Origin: Planctomycetota bacterium
Lineage (GTDB): Bacteria; Planctomycetota; Planctomycetia; Gemmatales; Gemmataceae
Assembly (NCBI GenBank): GCA_016200155.1
Contig: JACQFG010000306.1
Span: forward strand, 1 to 19,633
Direction of reading: 5' to 3'
Length of the DNA: 19,633 nucleotides
Every line of letters begins with the position of its first letter. The stretch's first letter is position 1. Both the position numbers and the translations under genes were made by a program. Shown piece after piece: positions 1 to 6,759 of this stretch. A model generated the notes under the pieces. The model did no database searches. It was not told the DNA's origin and worked only from the letters and a program-made list of their open reading frames with translations.

Positions 1-34
1 GTGAGGATCAAGAATCGTTTCATGGGGGCTCCCA

Positions 35-94
35 CATATAGCCCGCCATTCATGGCGGGTTTGGTTGTGCCCGCCATGAATGGCGGGCTATATG
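35..94. repeat. 25-bp perfect inverted repeat, CCCGCCATTCATGGCGGG family
   Basis: Arms 35-59 and 70-94 are exact reverse complements around a 10-base loop. Each arm is itself a small palindrome (CCCGCC-ATTCAT-GGCGGG), so both a long cruciform and two short hairpins can form. It lies 51 bases beyond the stop codon of the minus-strand glycosyltransferase. A single arm of the same family is found at 14064-14087, upstream of the RNase E/G gene, which marks this as a dispersed element. No T-tract follows on either strand. Confidence 0.9.
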
Positions 95-145
95 CTGATC
101 GGCCGGTAATGTCGCCAAAATCGCGGCTCCGTGTCAAGGCGAACG

Positions 146-1186
146 TCACACGCCGATGCGCACGTCGATGTGGCGGATCGCCTGCTCGATGCGCTGCTGG
201 GCCGCGGCGTGATCGTTCGCGCGCAGATCCCGGCAAATCTCGCCCAGAGCGGCGAACAGCTTCTTCTGCTGCACGTCGCCCGACCACCAGGCGGCAAGCC
301 GGCGCACTTTCGCCTCGGCTTGCACGATCCGCGTCAAGGCGCGGAACTGCCAGTTCGGCCAGTGCTTGGCGGCGTACAGCATCAGCGAGTGCCGCGTCAC
401 CATTCGCAAGACCGCCGGCACCGCCCGCTGATGCAGCGGATGATGGTGCACGACCGTCAAGTTCGGCTCGTACCACACCGACCAGCCGCGCTGCTGGGCC
501 CGCCGGCATAGATCGACGTCTTCGTAGTACAGGAAGAATTTCTCATCGAGCCCGCCCAGCTCGCGCAGACAGTCGCCGCGCACCAGCAGGCAGCAGCCCG
601 TGACCCACGCCGCCGGGCAGCGCTGCTCCGTCGCCAGCGTGTGATACTTGCGTCGGCTGCGCGGCAATAGCATCCGTGTCAACGTCGACAGCAGCGTCGG
701 GAACGGGCCCGCCGACAGCTGACGCGAGCCGTCGCTGTTGCGCAGATGAAATCCGACGATCCCCGCGTTCGGCTCCAGGCGGTCGAGCATCTGCGTTACG
801 CCGTCGAGAAATTCCTCCGACGGCGTCGTATCGGGATTCAGCAAGAGGAACCAGTCGCCCCGGCTCAGGCGGCAGCCCTCGTTGACCGCACGCGCGAACC
901 CGCGATTGCGATCCCAGCGCCGCAGCGACACGTGCGGCAGACGGCGCAGACGTTTCATCACCGGATGCGCCGGCGAATGGTTATCGACGATGACGATCTC
1001 GGCCAGGCCGCTTTGAGTGCATGTCGCGGTCTGCAGCAGGCGCACGAGTTCCTCGGTGCGGCCCCATTGGCGATAGTTGACGATGACGACGGAGAGCCGC
1101 GGCACGCCGAGCCTGGCGGGCGAACGGGACTGCGCGGGAGCCTGGAGTTGGGGGTCGACAGCGATCGACGGCGGCACAACGTGCAA
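146..1186 (-). CDS. Family 2 glycosyltransferase (WbbL/rhamnosyltransferase-like)
   Basis: Predicted to transfer a sugar from a nucleotide-sugar donor during surface polysaccharide or glycan synthesis, on the cytoplasmic side. With the TTG start chosen here it has 346 residues. The GT-A fold opens with LSVVIVNYRQ at about residue 31. NRGFARAVNEG (94-104) and the donor/metal motif NPDTTP (117-122) follow, then WVTGCCLLVR (194-203) and the acceptor-side YYEDVDLCRRA (220-230), all typical of the GT2 subgroup that includes WbbL. The C-terminal ~100 residues are basic and helical with no membrane segment. An upstream GTG at 1237 is in frame but has no ribosome site, whereas the TTG at 1186 has AAGGAG six bases before it. 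Its acceptor and donor cannot be read from sequence, and no other glycan gene is adjacent. Confidence 0.9.
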   Translation of the reverse strand: MHVVPPSIAVDPQLQAPAQSRSPARLGVPRLSVVIVNYRQWGRTEELVRLLQTATCTQSGLAEIVIVDNHSPAHPVMKRLRRLPHVSLRRWDRNRGFARAVNEGCRLSRGDWFLLLNPDTTPSEEFLDGVTQMLDRLEPNAGIVGFHLRNSDGSRQLSAGPFPTLLSTLTRMLLPRSRRKYHTLATEQRCPAAWVTGCCLLVRGDCLRELGGLDEKFFLYYEDVDLCRRAQQRGWSVWYEPNLTVVHHHPLHQRAVPAVLRMVTRHSLMLYAAKHWPNWQFRALTRIVQAEAKVRRLAAWWSGDVQQKKLFAALGEICRDLRANDHAAAQQRIEQAIRHIDVRIGV

Positions 1187-1192
1187 GACGGG

Positions 1193-1198
1193 CTCCTT
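1193..1198 (-). promoter_or_regulatory. Ribosome binding site deciding a TTG start of the glycosyltransferase
   Basis: On the minus strand AAGGAG occupies 1198-1193 and is followed after six bases by TTG at 1186-1184. This is the best Shine-Dalgarno near the gene and favours TTG over the in-frame GTG 17 codons upstream. Confidence 0.6.
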
Positions 1199-1297
1199 CC
1201 CTGGATCCGGTCCGCGGTGCAGGCAGCCTGCCCGCACGGTCGGCCGAATTGTACGCCGTCTGGGCGGTGCGATTCAATGCCGAGTGACAAAGGAAGC

Positions 1298-1380
1298 TCA
1301 CGCAAAGGCGCAAAGGCGCAAAGAAGTAGAACTGAAAGCCGAGTGAATGATTTCCTTTGCGCCTTTGCGCCTTTGCGTGA
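1298..1380. repeat. 26-bp perfect inverted repeat built from CGCAAAGG units
   Basis: Arms 1298-1323 and 1355-1380 are exact reverse complements; the spacer is 31 bases. Within each arm a GCGCAAAG unit is tandemly repeated. The element lies between two divergent start regions rather than behind a stop codon, unlike most palindromes in the window. It has no coding potential; open frames reading through it are composed only of the repeat translation. Confidence 0.9.
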
Positions 1381-1580
1381 ACTCATCGACGCGCAAATTT
1401 CGCCAGACCGCGCCGTTTTCCGCGTCGGACGTGCCGACGTTGCCGAATATGTGTAACTTACCTGGTAACCCGCCCATTCCCGAGGACCGAACCGCTCGGC
1501 CTGTCTCAGTCCATCGTTCGCAACGGGCGATGAATGGATAGAGAAGGCAATCTCCACGCTCCAAGCAAGGTTGCATCATC

Positions 1581-2900
1581 GTGAAAAAGTGGCTGTTGAT
1601 CGCTGCCGGCGTCGTCGTGGTCGGCTGCGGACTGTACTTCTGGTGGGGCCTGACCGGCACGCCGACGCTGCACGAGCGCTCGCTGAAGTTCGCGGAAGTT
1701 CGGCAGACGACGATCCGCGACACCATCAGCGCCACCGGCCTGGTGGAGCCGCGCGAGATCGTGCTCGTCAGCAGCAAGTTCCCCGGCATTGTCACCCACC
1801 TGGGCGGCGAGATCGGCGCCAGCGTGTCGTCGGGGGATGTGCTGGCACAGCTCGACATGCGCGACGTCAATCTGAAGATCGAGGAAGCCGCCGCGGGAGA
1901 CAAGGCCGCCGACGCCGCCCTGTTGCAGGCCAGGGCATCGCTGGATCAGGCGGAGGCGAGCAAGAAAGCTGCCGACCAGAACCTGGAGACGCAAAAGCGA
2001 ACGGCAACGATCGGCGGGTTCAAGACCGAGAAGGAATACGCCGAGGCCCAGGTGCAGACGGCACTGGCGGGCATCAAGGTCGCCAATGCGGGCATCAAGG
2101 TTGCCGAGGCCAAGAAGCAGGCCGCCCAGACCGCGATCAAGGAGGCCGAGCTGGCCCGCGATCTCACCCGCCTCGTCGCGCCCGGCTCTGCAAACGACGC
2201 CAAGAAGCGGGCGTTTCTCATCCTCGATCGCAAGGTCAACGAAGGCCAGATGGTCGGTCCGCAATCGGGCCCGCTCTTCACGCTGGCCGGCAGCCTCGAT
2301 GTCGTCGAGGTCCACGCCCAGGTCGTCGAAGGGGACGTCAACCAGATTCGCCCCGGCCTGTCGGCGTATTTCAAGATCAAGGATTACAACAACGACGACG
2401 TCGAGTTTCAAGGCAAGATCCACCGCATCCGCCCGCTCTCCAGCAGCATCAAGGGGGCGGTTTACTACGACGCGGTGATCACCGTTCCCAATCGCCTGGA
2501 CGAAGGCAGCAAGGAATGGCAGCTCCGTCCCGGCATGACGGCGCCCGTCGATATCGTTCGCCGCGAAAAGAAGGACGTTTGGCAAGTCCCGACCGCCGCG
2601 CTCAACTTCAAGCTGGACCCCGCCTACTTGACCGACGCGACGAAGGCCGACATCGAAAAAAGGAAGGGCAAGGACTGGCAGCCTCTGTGGGTCTGGGACG
2701 AAGCGACGCGCCGGCCGACGCCGATCTTCATCCGCGTCGTGCCGCACAACGACGAGATCGCCCTGAAGGACGGCGAAGGCAACGAGATCCTCGAATGGGA
2801 GACGGGCAAGACGCCGAGCGGCCCGTTGCGCGTCATCATCGAGGCCCCACCGGCGCGGCCGCCAGGGTTCTTCGATCAACCGGCGAACGTGAAAATCTGA
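1581..2900 (+). CDS. HlyD/MacA-family periplasmic adaptor (membrane fusion protein)
   Basis: Likely links an inner-membrane ABC transporter to the periplasm or outer membrane for export. 439 residues, starting at GTG. Residues 4-22 form one N-terminal membrane anchor. A split biotinyl-lipoyl-like half domain begins at about 66 (SKFPGIVTHLGGEIGASVSS), and an Ala/Lys/Glu-rich coiled-coil hairpin runs from about 105 to 195. The second lipoyl half and beta-barrel follow around RKVNEGQMVGPQSGPLFTLA, with a membrane-proximal domain to the C-terminus. The ABC ATPase and MacB-type permease follow on the same strand, giving the classical MacA-ATPase-permease order with ATPase and permease as separate proteins. 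The substrate is unknown: macrolide-type, peptide or lipoprotein export are all possible. No outer-membrane TolC-like gene is in the window. Confidence 0.9.
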   Translation: MKKWLLIAAGVVVVGCGLYFWWGLTGTPTLHERSLKFAEVRQTTIRDTISATGLVEPREIVLVSSKFPGIVTHLGGEIGASVSSGDVLAQLDMRDVNLKIEEAAAGDKAADAALLQARASLDQAEASKKAADQNLETQKRTATIGGFKTEKEYAEAQVQTALAGIKVANAGIKVAEAKKQAAQTAIKEAELARDLTRLVAPGSANDAKKRAFLILDRKVNEGQMVGPQSGPLFTLAGSLDVVEVHAQVVEGDVNQIRPGLSAYFKIKDYNNDDVEFQGKIHRIRPLSSSIKGAVYYDAVITVPNRLDEGSKEWQLRPGMTAPVDIVRREKKDVWQVPTAALNFKLDPAYLTDATKADIEKRKGKDWQPLWVWDEATRRPTPIFIRVVPHNDEIALKDGEGNEILEWETGKTPSGPLRVIIEAPPARPPGFFDQPANVKI

Positions 2901-2905
2901 TGCTC

Positions 2906-2947
2906 TTCGTTTAGCGCCCGCGCGGCGCCACGCGGGCGCTAAACGAA
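2906..2947. repeat. 17-bp perfect inverted repeat, TTTAGCGCCCGCG family (copy 1)
   Basis: Arms 2906-2922 and 2931-2947 are exact reverse complements around an 8-base loop, beginning five bases after the adaptor stop codon and ending 12 bases before the ATPase start. The same palindrome recurs behind the permease at 4998-5044. It could attenuate transcription between adaptor and ATPase, but there is no T-tract. Confidence 0.9.
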
Positions 2948-2959
2948 TACGGACTTGAC

Positions 2960-3607
2960 ATGCGTATCGTCATCGAGCTACAGATTCGCGCCGGCGAGTT
3001 CGTCACCATTCGCGGGTCGAGCGGATCGGGTAAATCGACGCTCATGAACATCCTCGGCTGCCTCGATCGGCCGACGGCGGGCGAATACTACCTCGACAGC
3101 GAAAACGTGCAGCGCCTGAGCAAGACGTCGCTCGCCCACCTGCGCAACCGCAAGCTCGGCTTCGTCTTCCAGGGCTTCAACCTGCTCAAGCGCATGACCG
3201 CCGTCGACAACGTCGAGATGCCGCTGGTCTACTCCGGCATGTCGGTACAGTGCCGTCGGGAGAAAGCGCTGCGGATGCTGGAGCTGGTCGATCTGAAGAA
3301 TCGCGCGTATCACCATCCCAATCAGCTTTCCGGCGGGCAGCAGCAGCGCGTCGCCATCGCCCGGGCATTGGTCAACGAGCCGCAGATCCTGTTCGCCGAC
3401 GAGCCGACGGGGAATCTCGACTCGAAGACCGGGCAGGAGATACTGATCGAGTTCGAACGGCTCAACCGCGAGTTGGGCCAAACGATCGTGATGGTGACGC
3501 ACGACGCCGCCGTCGCCGAGCGGGCGCCGCGGCAGATCGTGGTGCGCGACGGGCTGATCGCCAGTGACACTTGCCATGGAGCGACCTGTGTGACGTCGCT
3601 GGCGTGA
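2960..3607 (+). CDS. ABC transporter ATPase (LolD/MacB type), apparently shortened at the N-terminus
   Basis: Nucleotide-binding subunit powering the neighbouring MacB-type permease. All core motifs are present: Walker A GSSGSGKST (19-27), Q-loop Q71, signature LSGGQQQR (123-130), Walker B ILFADE (143-148), D-loop NLDS and switch His181 (VTHD). Homologues usually have 25-30 more residues before Walker A, including the strand with the adenine-stacking A-loop tyrosine. Here the protein starts only 18 residues before it, and the in-frame sequence upstream is the 2906-2947 palindrome bounded by a TAG at 2912-2914. The last ~16 residues (after RDGLIASD) also do not look like the family. The Shine-Dalgarno is weak. 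It may be functional, a reduced variant, or a gene whose 5' end was overwritten by the repeat. Confidence 0.88.
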   Translation: MRIVIELQIRAGEFVTIRGSSGSGKSTLMNILGCLDRPTAGEYYLDSENVQRLSKTSLAHLRNRKLGFVFQGFNLLKRMTAVDNVEMPLVYSGMSVQCRREKALRMLELVDLKNRAYHHPNQLSGGQQQRVAIARALVNEPQILFADEPTGNLDSKTGQEILIEFERLNRELGQTIVMVTHDAAVAERAPRQIVVRDGLIASDTCHGATCVTSLA

Positions 3608-3619
3608 AATCCGAATTCC

Positions 3620-3707
3620 GAATTTTCGTGGTGCGGGCGGCTCGCCTGCACATTTTGTCTGCCGGCAAGTGACCCGTGCAGGCGAGCCGCCTGCACCACG
3701 AAAATTC
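3620..3707. repeat. 32-bp inverted repeat, GCAGGCGGCTCGCCTGCAC family (copy 1)
   Basis: Arms 3620-3651 and 3676-3707 match at 31 of 32 positions around a 24-base loop. The element begins 12 bases after the ATPase stop codon. A second copy stands before ptsI at 11237-11314. The inner word AGGCGGCTCGCCT is itself near-palindromic. Confidence 0.9.
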
Positions 3708-3734
3708 GACCTAATCTTGGGTGAGTTTTCTGAT

Positions 3735-3781
3735 TCGGATTTCGGATTTGTTTCGGATTTCGATATTCGGTTTTCGGATTT
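3735..3781 (+). repeat. Short direct repeats of TTCGGATTT
   Basis: Between the inverted repeat and the permease start, the sequence consists of tandem and slightly degenerate copies of TTCGGATTT and TTCGATAT/TTCGGTT variants, with low GC compared with the surroundings. The permease ATG follows at 3785 without a recognisable Shine-Dalgarno, so this AT-richer tract is effectively its leader. Confidence 0.7.
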
Positions 3782-3784
3782 GAC

Positions 3785-4996
3785 ATGAACCTCCTCACTG
3801 CCTTCCGCATCGCCCTGAACGCCCTCGTGATGCACAAGGGCCGCAGCACGCTCACCAGCCTCGGCATCATCATCGGCACCGCGGCCGTCATCTCCATGGT
3901 CTCCGCGGCCGGCGGGGCGCGCACCAAGCTCGACGAACGCCTCGATAACGTCGGCAAGACACTCATCGTCATTCGCGCCGGCGCCCGTACCGCCAACGGC
4001 ACGCTCGCCGACGTCAAGCCGCTCACCAACGAGGAAGCTACCGTCCTGCGCCGCCAGCTGCGCAGCAGCACCACCGGCCTCGCCGAGGTCCAGGCTTCCG
4101 TCCGACTCGTCGCCACGCGCACGCGCAACTGCGTCACCATGGTCGTCGGCACCAGCCCAGACATGCGCCGCGTCCGCGGCTGGGTCGTCCAGCACGGCCA
4201 ATTCCTCTCCGACGAAGACCTCAAAAAACAAGGCGCCGTCTGCGTCATCGGCCAAACCGTCCGCGAAAAGCTGTTTCCCGACATGCCCAACCCCGTCGGC
4301 CAAACCATTCGCGTCGATCGGCTCCAGCTCCGCATCATCGGCGTCCTCGAAGCCAAGGGCCGCTCCCCCATCGGCGGTGATCAGGACGATCAGCTCTTCA
4401 TCCCCCTCACCACGATGCAGCGCAAGCTCGCCGGCGATGAAATCCTGGCGATGCTGCTGACCTCCGTGGACAGCGTCGAGAAGCTCGAAAAAACCAAAGA
4501 GGACATCGCCCGAATCTTGCGCGACAAGCGCCGCGTCCGGCCGGGCCTCGAAGATTTCGACGTCTCCAGCGTGCAAGAAATGGCCGAGATCGCCGTCGTC
4601 ATGACGCGCACCATGCAGTTCCTCATCGGCATCATCGCCTCGATCTCGCTCGTCGTCGGCGGCATCGGCATCATGAACATCATGCTCGTCTCGGTGACGG
4701 AAAGGACCCGCGAGATCGGCATCCGCATGGCCATCGGCGCCACCCCCGCCGACATCCTCACGCAATTCCTGATCGAGGCCGTCTTGCTCTCGCTTCTGGG
4801 CGGGCTGATCGGCATCTCGCTCGGCATCGGCGCCGCAGTCGGTCTTGCCAAGGCCGCCAACTGGCCGATCTTCGTCGATTACTCGATGGTGATCCTGTCG
4901 TTCGTCATCTCGGGCAGCGTCGGCGTGTTCTTCGGATACTATCCGGCCCTGAAGGCGTCGCGGCTCGACCCGATCGAGGCGCTGCGCTACGAATAA
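3785..4996 (+). CDS. MacB/FtsX-type ABC transporter permease
   Basis: Membrane subunit of the export system encoded by the two preceding genes. 403 residues. It has one N-terminal membrane helix (about 20-42), a periplasmic MacB_PCD-type domain (about 45-270), then three C-terminal helices (about 276-302, 327-350 and 362-385) forming the FtsX domain. Conserved family stretches are visible: GGIGIMNIMLVSVTERTREI, GIRMAIGATPADI and the C-terminal ALKASRLDPIEALRYE. Unlike E. coli MacB there is no fused ATPase domain, in agreement with the separate ATPase gene upstream. ATP-driven mechanotransmission to the MacA-like adaptor is the family mechanism. The cargo is not predictable. Confidence 0.93.
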   Translation: MNLLTAFRIALNALVMHKGRSTLTSLGIIIGTAAVISMVSAAGGARTKLDERLDNVGKTLIVIRAGARTANGTLADVKPLTNEEATVLRRQLRSSTTGLAEVQASVRLVATRTRNCVTMVVGTSPDMRRVRGWVVQHGQFLSDEDLKKQGAVCVIGQTVREKLFPDMPNPVGQTIRVDRLQLRIIGVLEAKGRSPIGGDQDDQLFIPLTTMQRKLAGDEILAMLLTSVDSVEKLEKTKEDIARILRDKRRVRPGLEDFDVSSVQEMAEIAVVMTRTMQFLIGIIASISLVVGGIGIMNIMLVSVTERTREIGIRMAIGATPADILTQFLIEAVLLSLLGGLIGISLGIGAAVGLAKAANWPIFVDYSMVILSFVISGSVGVFFGYYPALKASRLDPIEALRYE

Positions 4997-4997
4997 T

Positions 4998-5044
4998 TCG
5001 TTTAGCGCCCGCGCGGTCCGAGGAGACGCGCGGGCGCTAAACGA
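4998..5044. repeat. 18-bp perfect inverted repeat, TTTAGCGCCCGCG family (copy 2)
   Basis: Arms 4998-5015 and 5027-5044 are exact reverse complements around an 11-base loop, starting one base after the permease stop codon. The arm core is the same as at 2906-2947, so the two copies frame the ATPase-permease pair. Position suggests a 3'-end hairpin for the transporter transcript, although the following sequence is not T-rich. Confidence 0.9.
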
Positions 5045-5305
5045 GGAAATTCGATTCAGCTGCGTCTTTGTGGCGCGACGAAACTTTTTTTCCACGCCTC
5101 TTCACTTCATTCTGCGCCGATCATCACGATTTCTTCAACCGACCGCGCCGTGCTTCCTAGAATGTTCGGACAAGCTGTGATGCTTACCCGTTTTTCTCCG
5201 AGCGGGGCGCAAACGGATTTCCCATCCGCACGCTCCATCATACTCTTGCTTCCGGGTTTCATTCTCGAACCACGCGGTAGATTCCGCGCGCAGGAGGAGT
5301 GTTCG
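5045..5305 (+). other. Leader region of dnaA
   Basis: About 260 bases without a gene between the transporter-end palindrome and dnaA. It includes an A/T run at 5081-5091, a weak DnaA-box-like TTTTCCACG at 5088-5096 (two mismatches to TTATCCACA), and a TAGAAT at 5158-5163 that could be a -10 element with a poor -35 (TTCAAC, 5134-5139; 18-base spacer). There is also a small CGGAT/ATCCG hairpin near 5215-5230. A single weak box does not make an origin; promoter use is unproven. Confidence 0.35.
5292..5298 (+). promoter_or_regulatory. Strong ribosome binding site fixing the dnaA TTG start
   Basis: AGGAGGA at 5292-5298 lies seven bases before TTG at 5306. It overrides a more upstream in-frame start, whose 52 extra residues resemble no DnaA domain I. 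TTG starts on dnaA are compatible with translational down-tuning, but that is inference. Confidence 0.75.
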
Positions 5306-6691
5306 TTGAACACCACTTATGATGTCGTGGCGGCAGTGGCGCAAGCCCTCAGCCAACGGATTGGGGAAGCTCGTTACAATCTCTGGTTTGCCGGCAAGAC
5401 CAAGTTCGTTCGCAACGACGATCACCTGGCCGTCGGCGTGCCCAACCTGTTCTTGCAGGATTGGCTGCAAAAAACCTTCGGCGCCGACGTCCGCTCGGCC
5501 GCCGGCGATGTCCTCGGCAGCGACACGGCGATCCGCTTCGTCATCGATGCCGAACTCTTTCAAGCGGCGCGCGAACGCGAAAACCAGTCGGCGGCCGGCA
5601 GTCGGCAGTCGGCTGTCGTGAGTCAACCCGTTAGCGCCTCGCAAAGGCCGGCTCGGCAGCGGCGCTGGCGGCAGCTGGACGACTTCGTCGTCGGGCCGTG
5701 CAATCGCGTCGCCCACGCCTCCGCTCTCGGCCTCGTCGAGACGCCCAACGAATGCCCGATTCCGCTCGTCCTGCACGGCGCCGTCGGCACCGGCAAGACC
5801 CACCTGCTCGAGGGGATTTGTGCTGGATTGAGCCGGCGCCATGCGGAATGGCGCGTCCTCTTTCTCACGGCCGAGGACTTTACCAATCGCTTCGTGCAGG
5901 CGATGCACAAGCATCAGCTGAACGCCTTTCGCCGGCAGTTCCGCGATTGCGACGCTCTGCTGGTGGACGACGTCGGTTTCCTCGCCAAGAAGCAGGCGAC
6001 GCAGGAAGAGTTCCTGCACACGCTCGACGCCTTGCAGACCGATCAGCGTCCCGTCGTGCTCACGACGGATTGCCATCCGCGCCTGGCCGATCACTTTCTG
6101 CCGGAGCTGACCGATCGCCTGGTCGGCGGCGCGGTGTGGAGCCTGACCACGCCCGAACACGCCACGCGGCGCGCCTTGTTGCGCGCCAAGGCGACCCGCG
6201 CCGGCGGCATTCCGGAACCCGTGCTCGATTTCCTGAGCGAACACCTGACAGGCAACGTCCGCGAAATCGAAGGCGCCGTCCACAGCGTCATCCATCTCGC
6301 CAAGGCAACGGCTCGCCCGATTGATCTTGACCTGGCTCACGAAGCCCTCGGCGACCTCTTGCGCCATTCGATCCGCCTCGTCACGCTCGACGACATCGAC
6401 CGCGTCGTCTGCGACGTTCTCGGCATGTCGCGCGATCTGCTGTTTTCCAAGAAACGCCAGTGGATCTACAGCTATCCGCGCATGCTCGCCATGTACCTGG
6501 CGCGCAAGCACACCAGCGCCGCCTACAGCGAGGTCGGCAAGCACTTCGGCAATCGCAATCACAGCACCGTGGTGGCAGGCGAGAAAAGAGTCCGCCAATG
6601 GCTCGCCGACAAGATCACGCTCCAGCTCGGCAAACGCATCATGCCCGTCGCGGACATCATCGAGCAGATTGAACGAAAATTGGAAAGTTAA
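5306..6691 (+). CDS. dnaA: Chromosomal replication initiator DnaA
   Basis: AAA+ ATPase that binds DnaA boxes and melts the origin. 461 residues. Domain I covers about 1-85. A short linker of roughly 35 residues (about 90-122), rich in Ser/Gln/Arg, serves as domain II. Domain III has Walker A GAVGTGKTH (158-166), Walker B LLVDDV (218-223), sensor I TTD (253-255), a likely arginine finger R271 and sensor II in GNVREIEGA (R319). Domain IV carries the helix-turn-helix signature around AYSEVGKHFGNRNHSTVVAG (406-425), preceded by RMLAMYLARKHTS. The box-recognition loop reads GNRNHST rather than the common GGRDHTT. dnaN and gyrB are not adjacent, so this may be the main initiator at a locus that is not the origin, or a second DnaA-like protein. 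It converges on the next gene with only a palindrome between. Confidence 0.93.
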   Translation: MNTTYDVVAAVAQALSQRIGEARYNLWFAGKTKFVRNDDHLAVGVPNLFLQDWLQKTFGADVRSAAGDVLGSDTAIRFVIDAELFQAARERENQSAAGSRQSAVVSQPVSASQRPARQRRWRQLDDFVVGPCNRVAHASALGLVETPNECPIPLVLHGAVGTGKTHLLEGICAGLSRRHAEWRVLFLTAEDFTNRFVQAMHKHQLNAFRRQFRDCDALLVDDVGFLAKKQATQEEFLHTLDALQTDQRPVVLTTDCHPRLADHFLPELTDRLVGGAVWSLTTPEHATRRALLRAKATRAGGIPEPVLDFLSEHLTGNVREIEGAVHSVIHLAKATARPIDLDLAHEALGDLLRHSIRLVTLDDIDRVVCDVLGMSRDLLFSKKRQWIYSYPRMLAMYLARKHTSAAYSEVGKHFGNRNHSTVVAGEKRVRQWLADKITLQLGKRIMPVADIIEQIERKLES

Positions 6692-6692
6692 T

Positions 6693-6754
6693 TCACAAAA
6701 TCATGTGCCACAAAATCATGAATTCCCATGATTTTGTGGCACATGATTTTGTGA
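6693..6754. repeat. 28-bp perfect palindrome between convergent stop codons
   Basis: Arms 6693-6720 and 6727-6754 are exact reverse complements with only a six-base loop. It starts one base after the dnaA stop and ends five bases before the stop of the convergent minus-strand gene (TTA at 6760-6762). Each arm contains a direct repeat of CAAAATCATG. It is AT-richer than its surroundings. Position suits a bidirectional 3'-end hairpin; the A/T content of the arms gives short T runs within the stem on both strands. Confidence 0.93.
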
Positions 6755-6759
6755 GTGAT

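Larger units (their letters stand above)
1187..1580. other. Divergent intergenic region between glycosyltransferase and adaptor gene
   Basis: About 390 bases separate the two divergent genes, and the promoters of both should lie here. It holds one long inverted repeat (1298-1380). The remaining sequence (1381-1580) shows no gene-like frame on either strand and no convincing -35/-10 pair that I can defend by eye. AAGG at 1567-1570 may serve the GTG start at 1581. Confidence 0.5.

Noticed and set aside
1298..1456. Small frames reading through the CGCAAAGG palindrome, suggesting a small protein gene
   Set aside because: The translations consist of the repeat itself (KAQRRKE/FAPLRLC-type), a common false gene from this kind of element.
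2906..2947. Classical intrinsic terminator
   Set aside because: Strong GC stem but no T-tract after it; kept as a repeat with possible 3'-end role.
3620..3707. Insertion sequence or MITE with terminal inverted repeats
   Set aside because: The arms are separated by only 24 bases, no target-site duplication is visible and no transposase is in the window; a palindromic repeat unit fits better.
3735..3781. CRISPR-like repeats
   Set aside because: Units of about nine bases without unique spacers; simple direct repeats.
2978..5095. A 700-codon minus-strand frame opposite the ABC ATPase and permease
   Set aside because: Antisense shadow: Asp/Ala/Gly-rich translation that runs straight through two repeat elements; the plus strand has Walker and FtsX motifs.
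5088..5096. Replication origin upstream of dnaA
   Set aside because: Only one two-mismatch DnaA-box-like site; no cluster, no AT-rich unwinding region and no dnaN nearby.
5107..5316. Small minus-strand gene in the dnaA leader
   Set aside because: No ribosome site, start lies inside dnaA, and the peptide has no recognisable feature.
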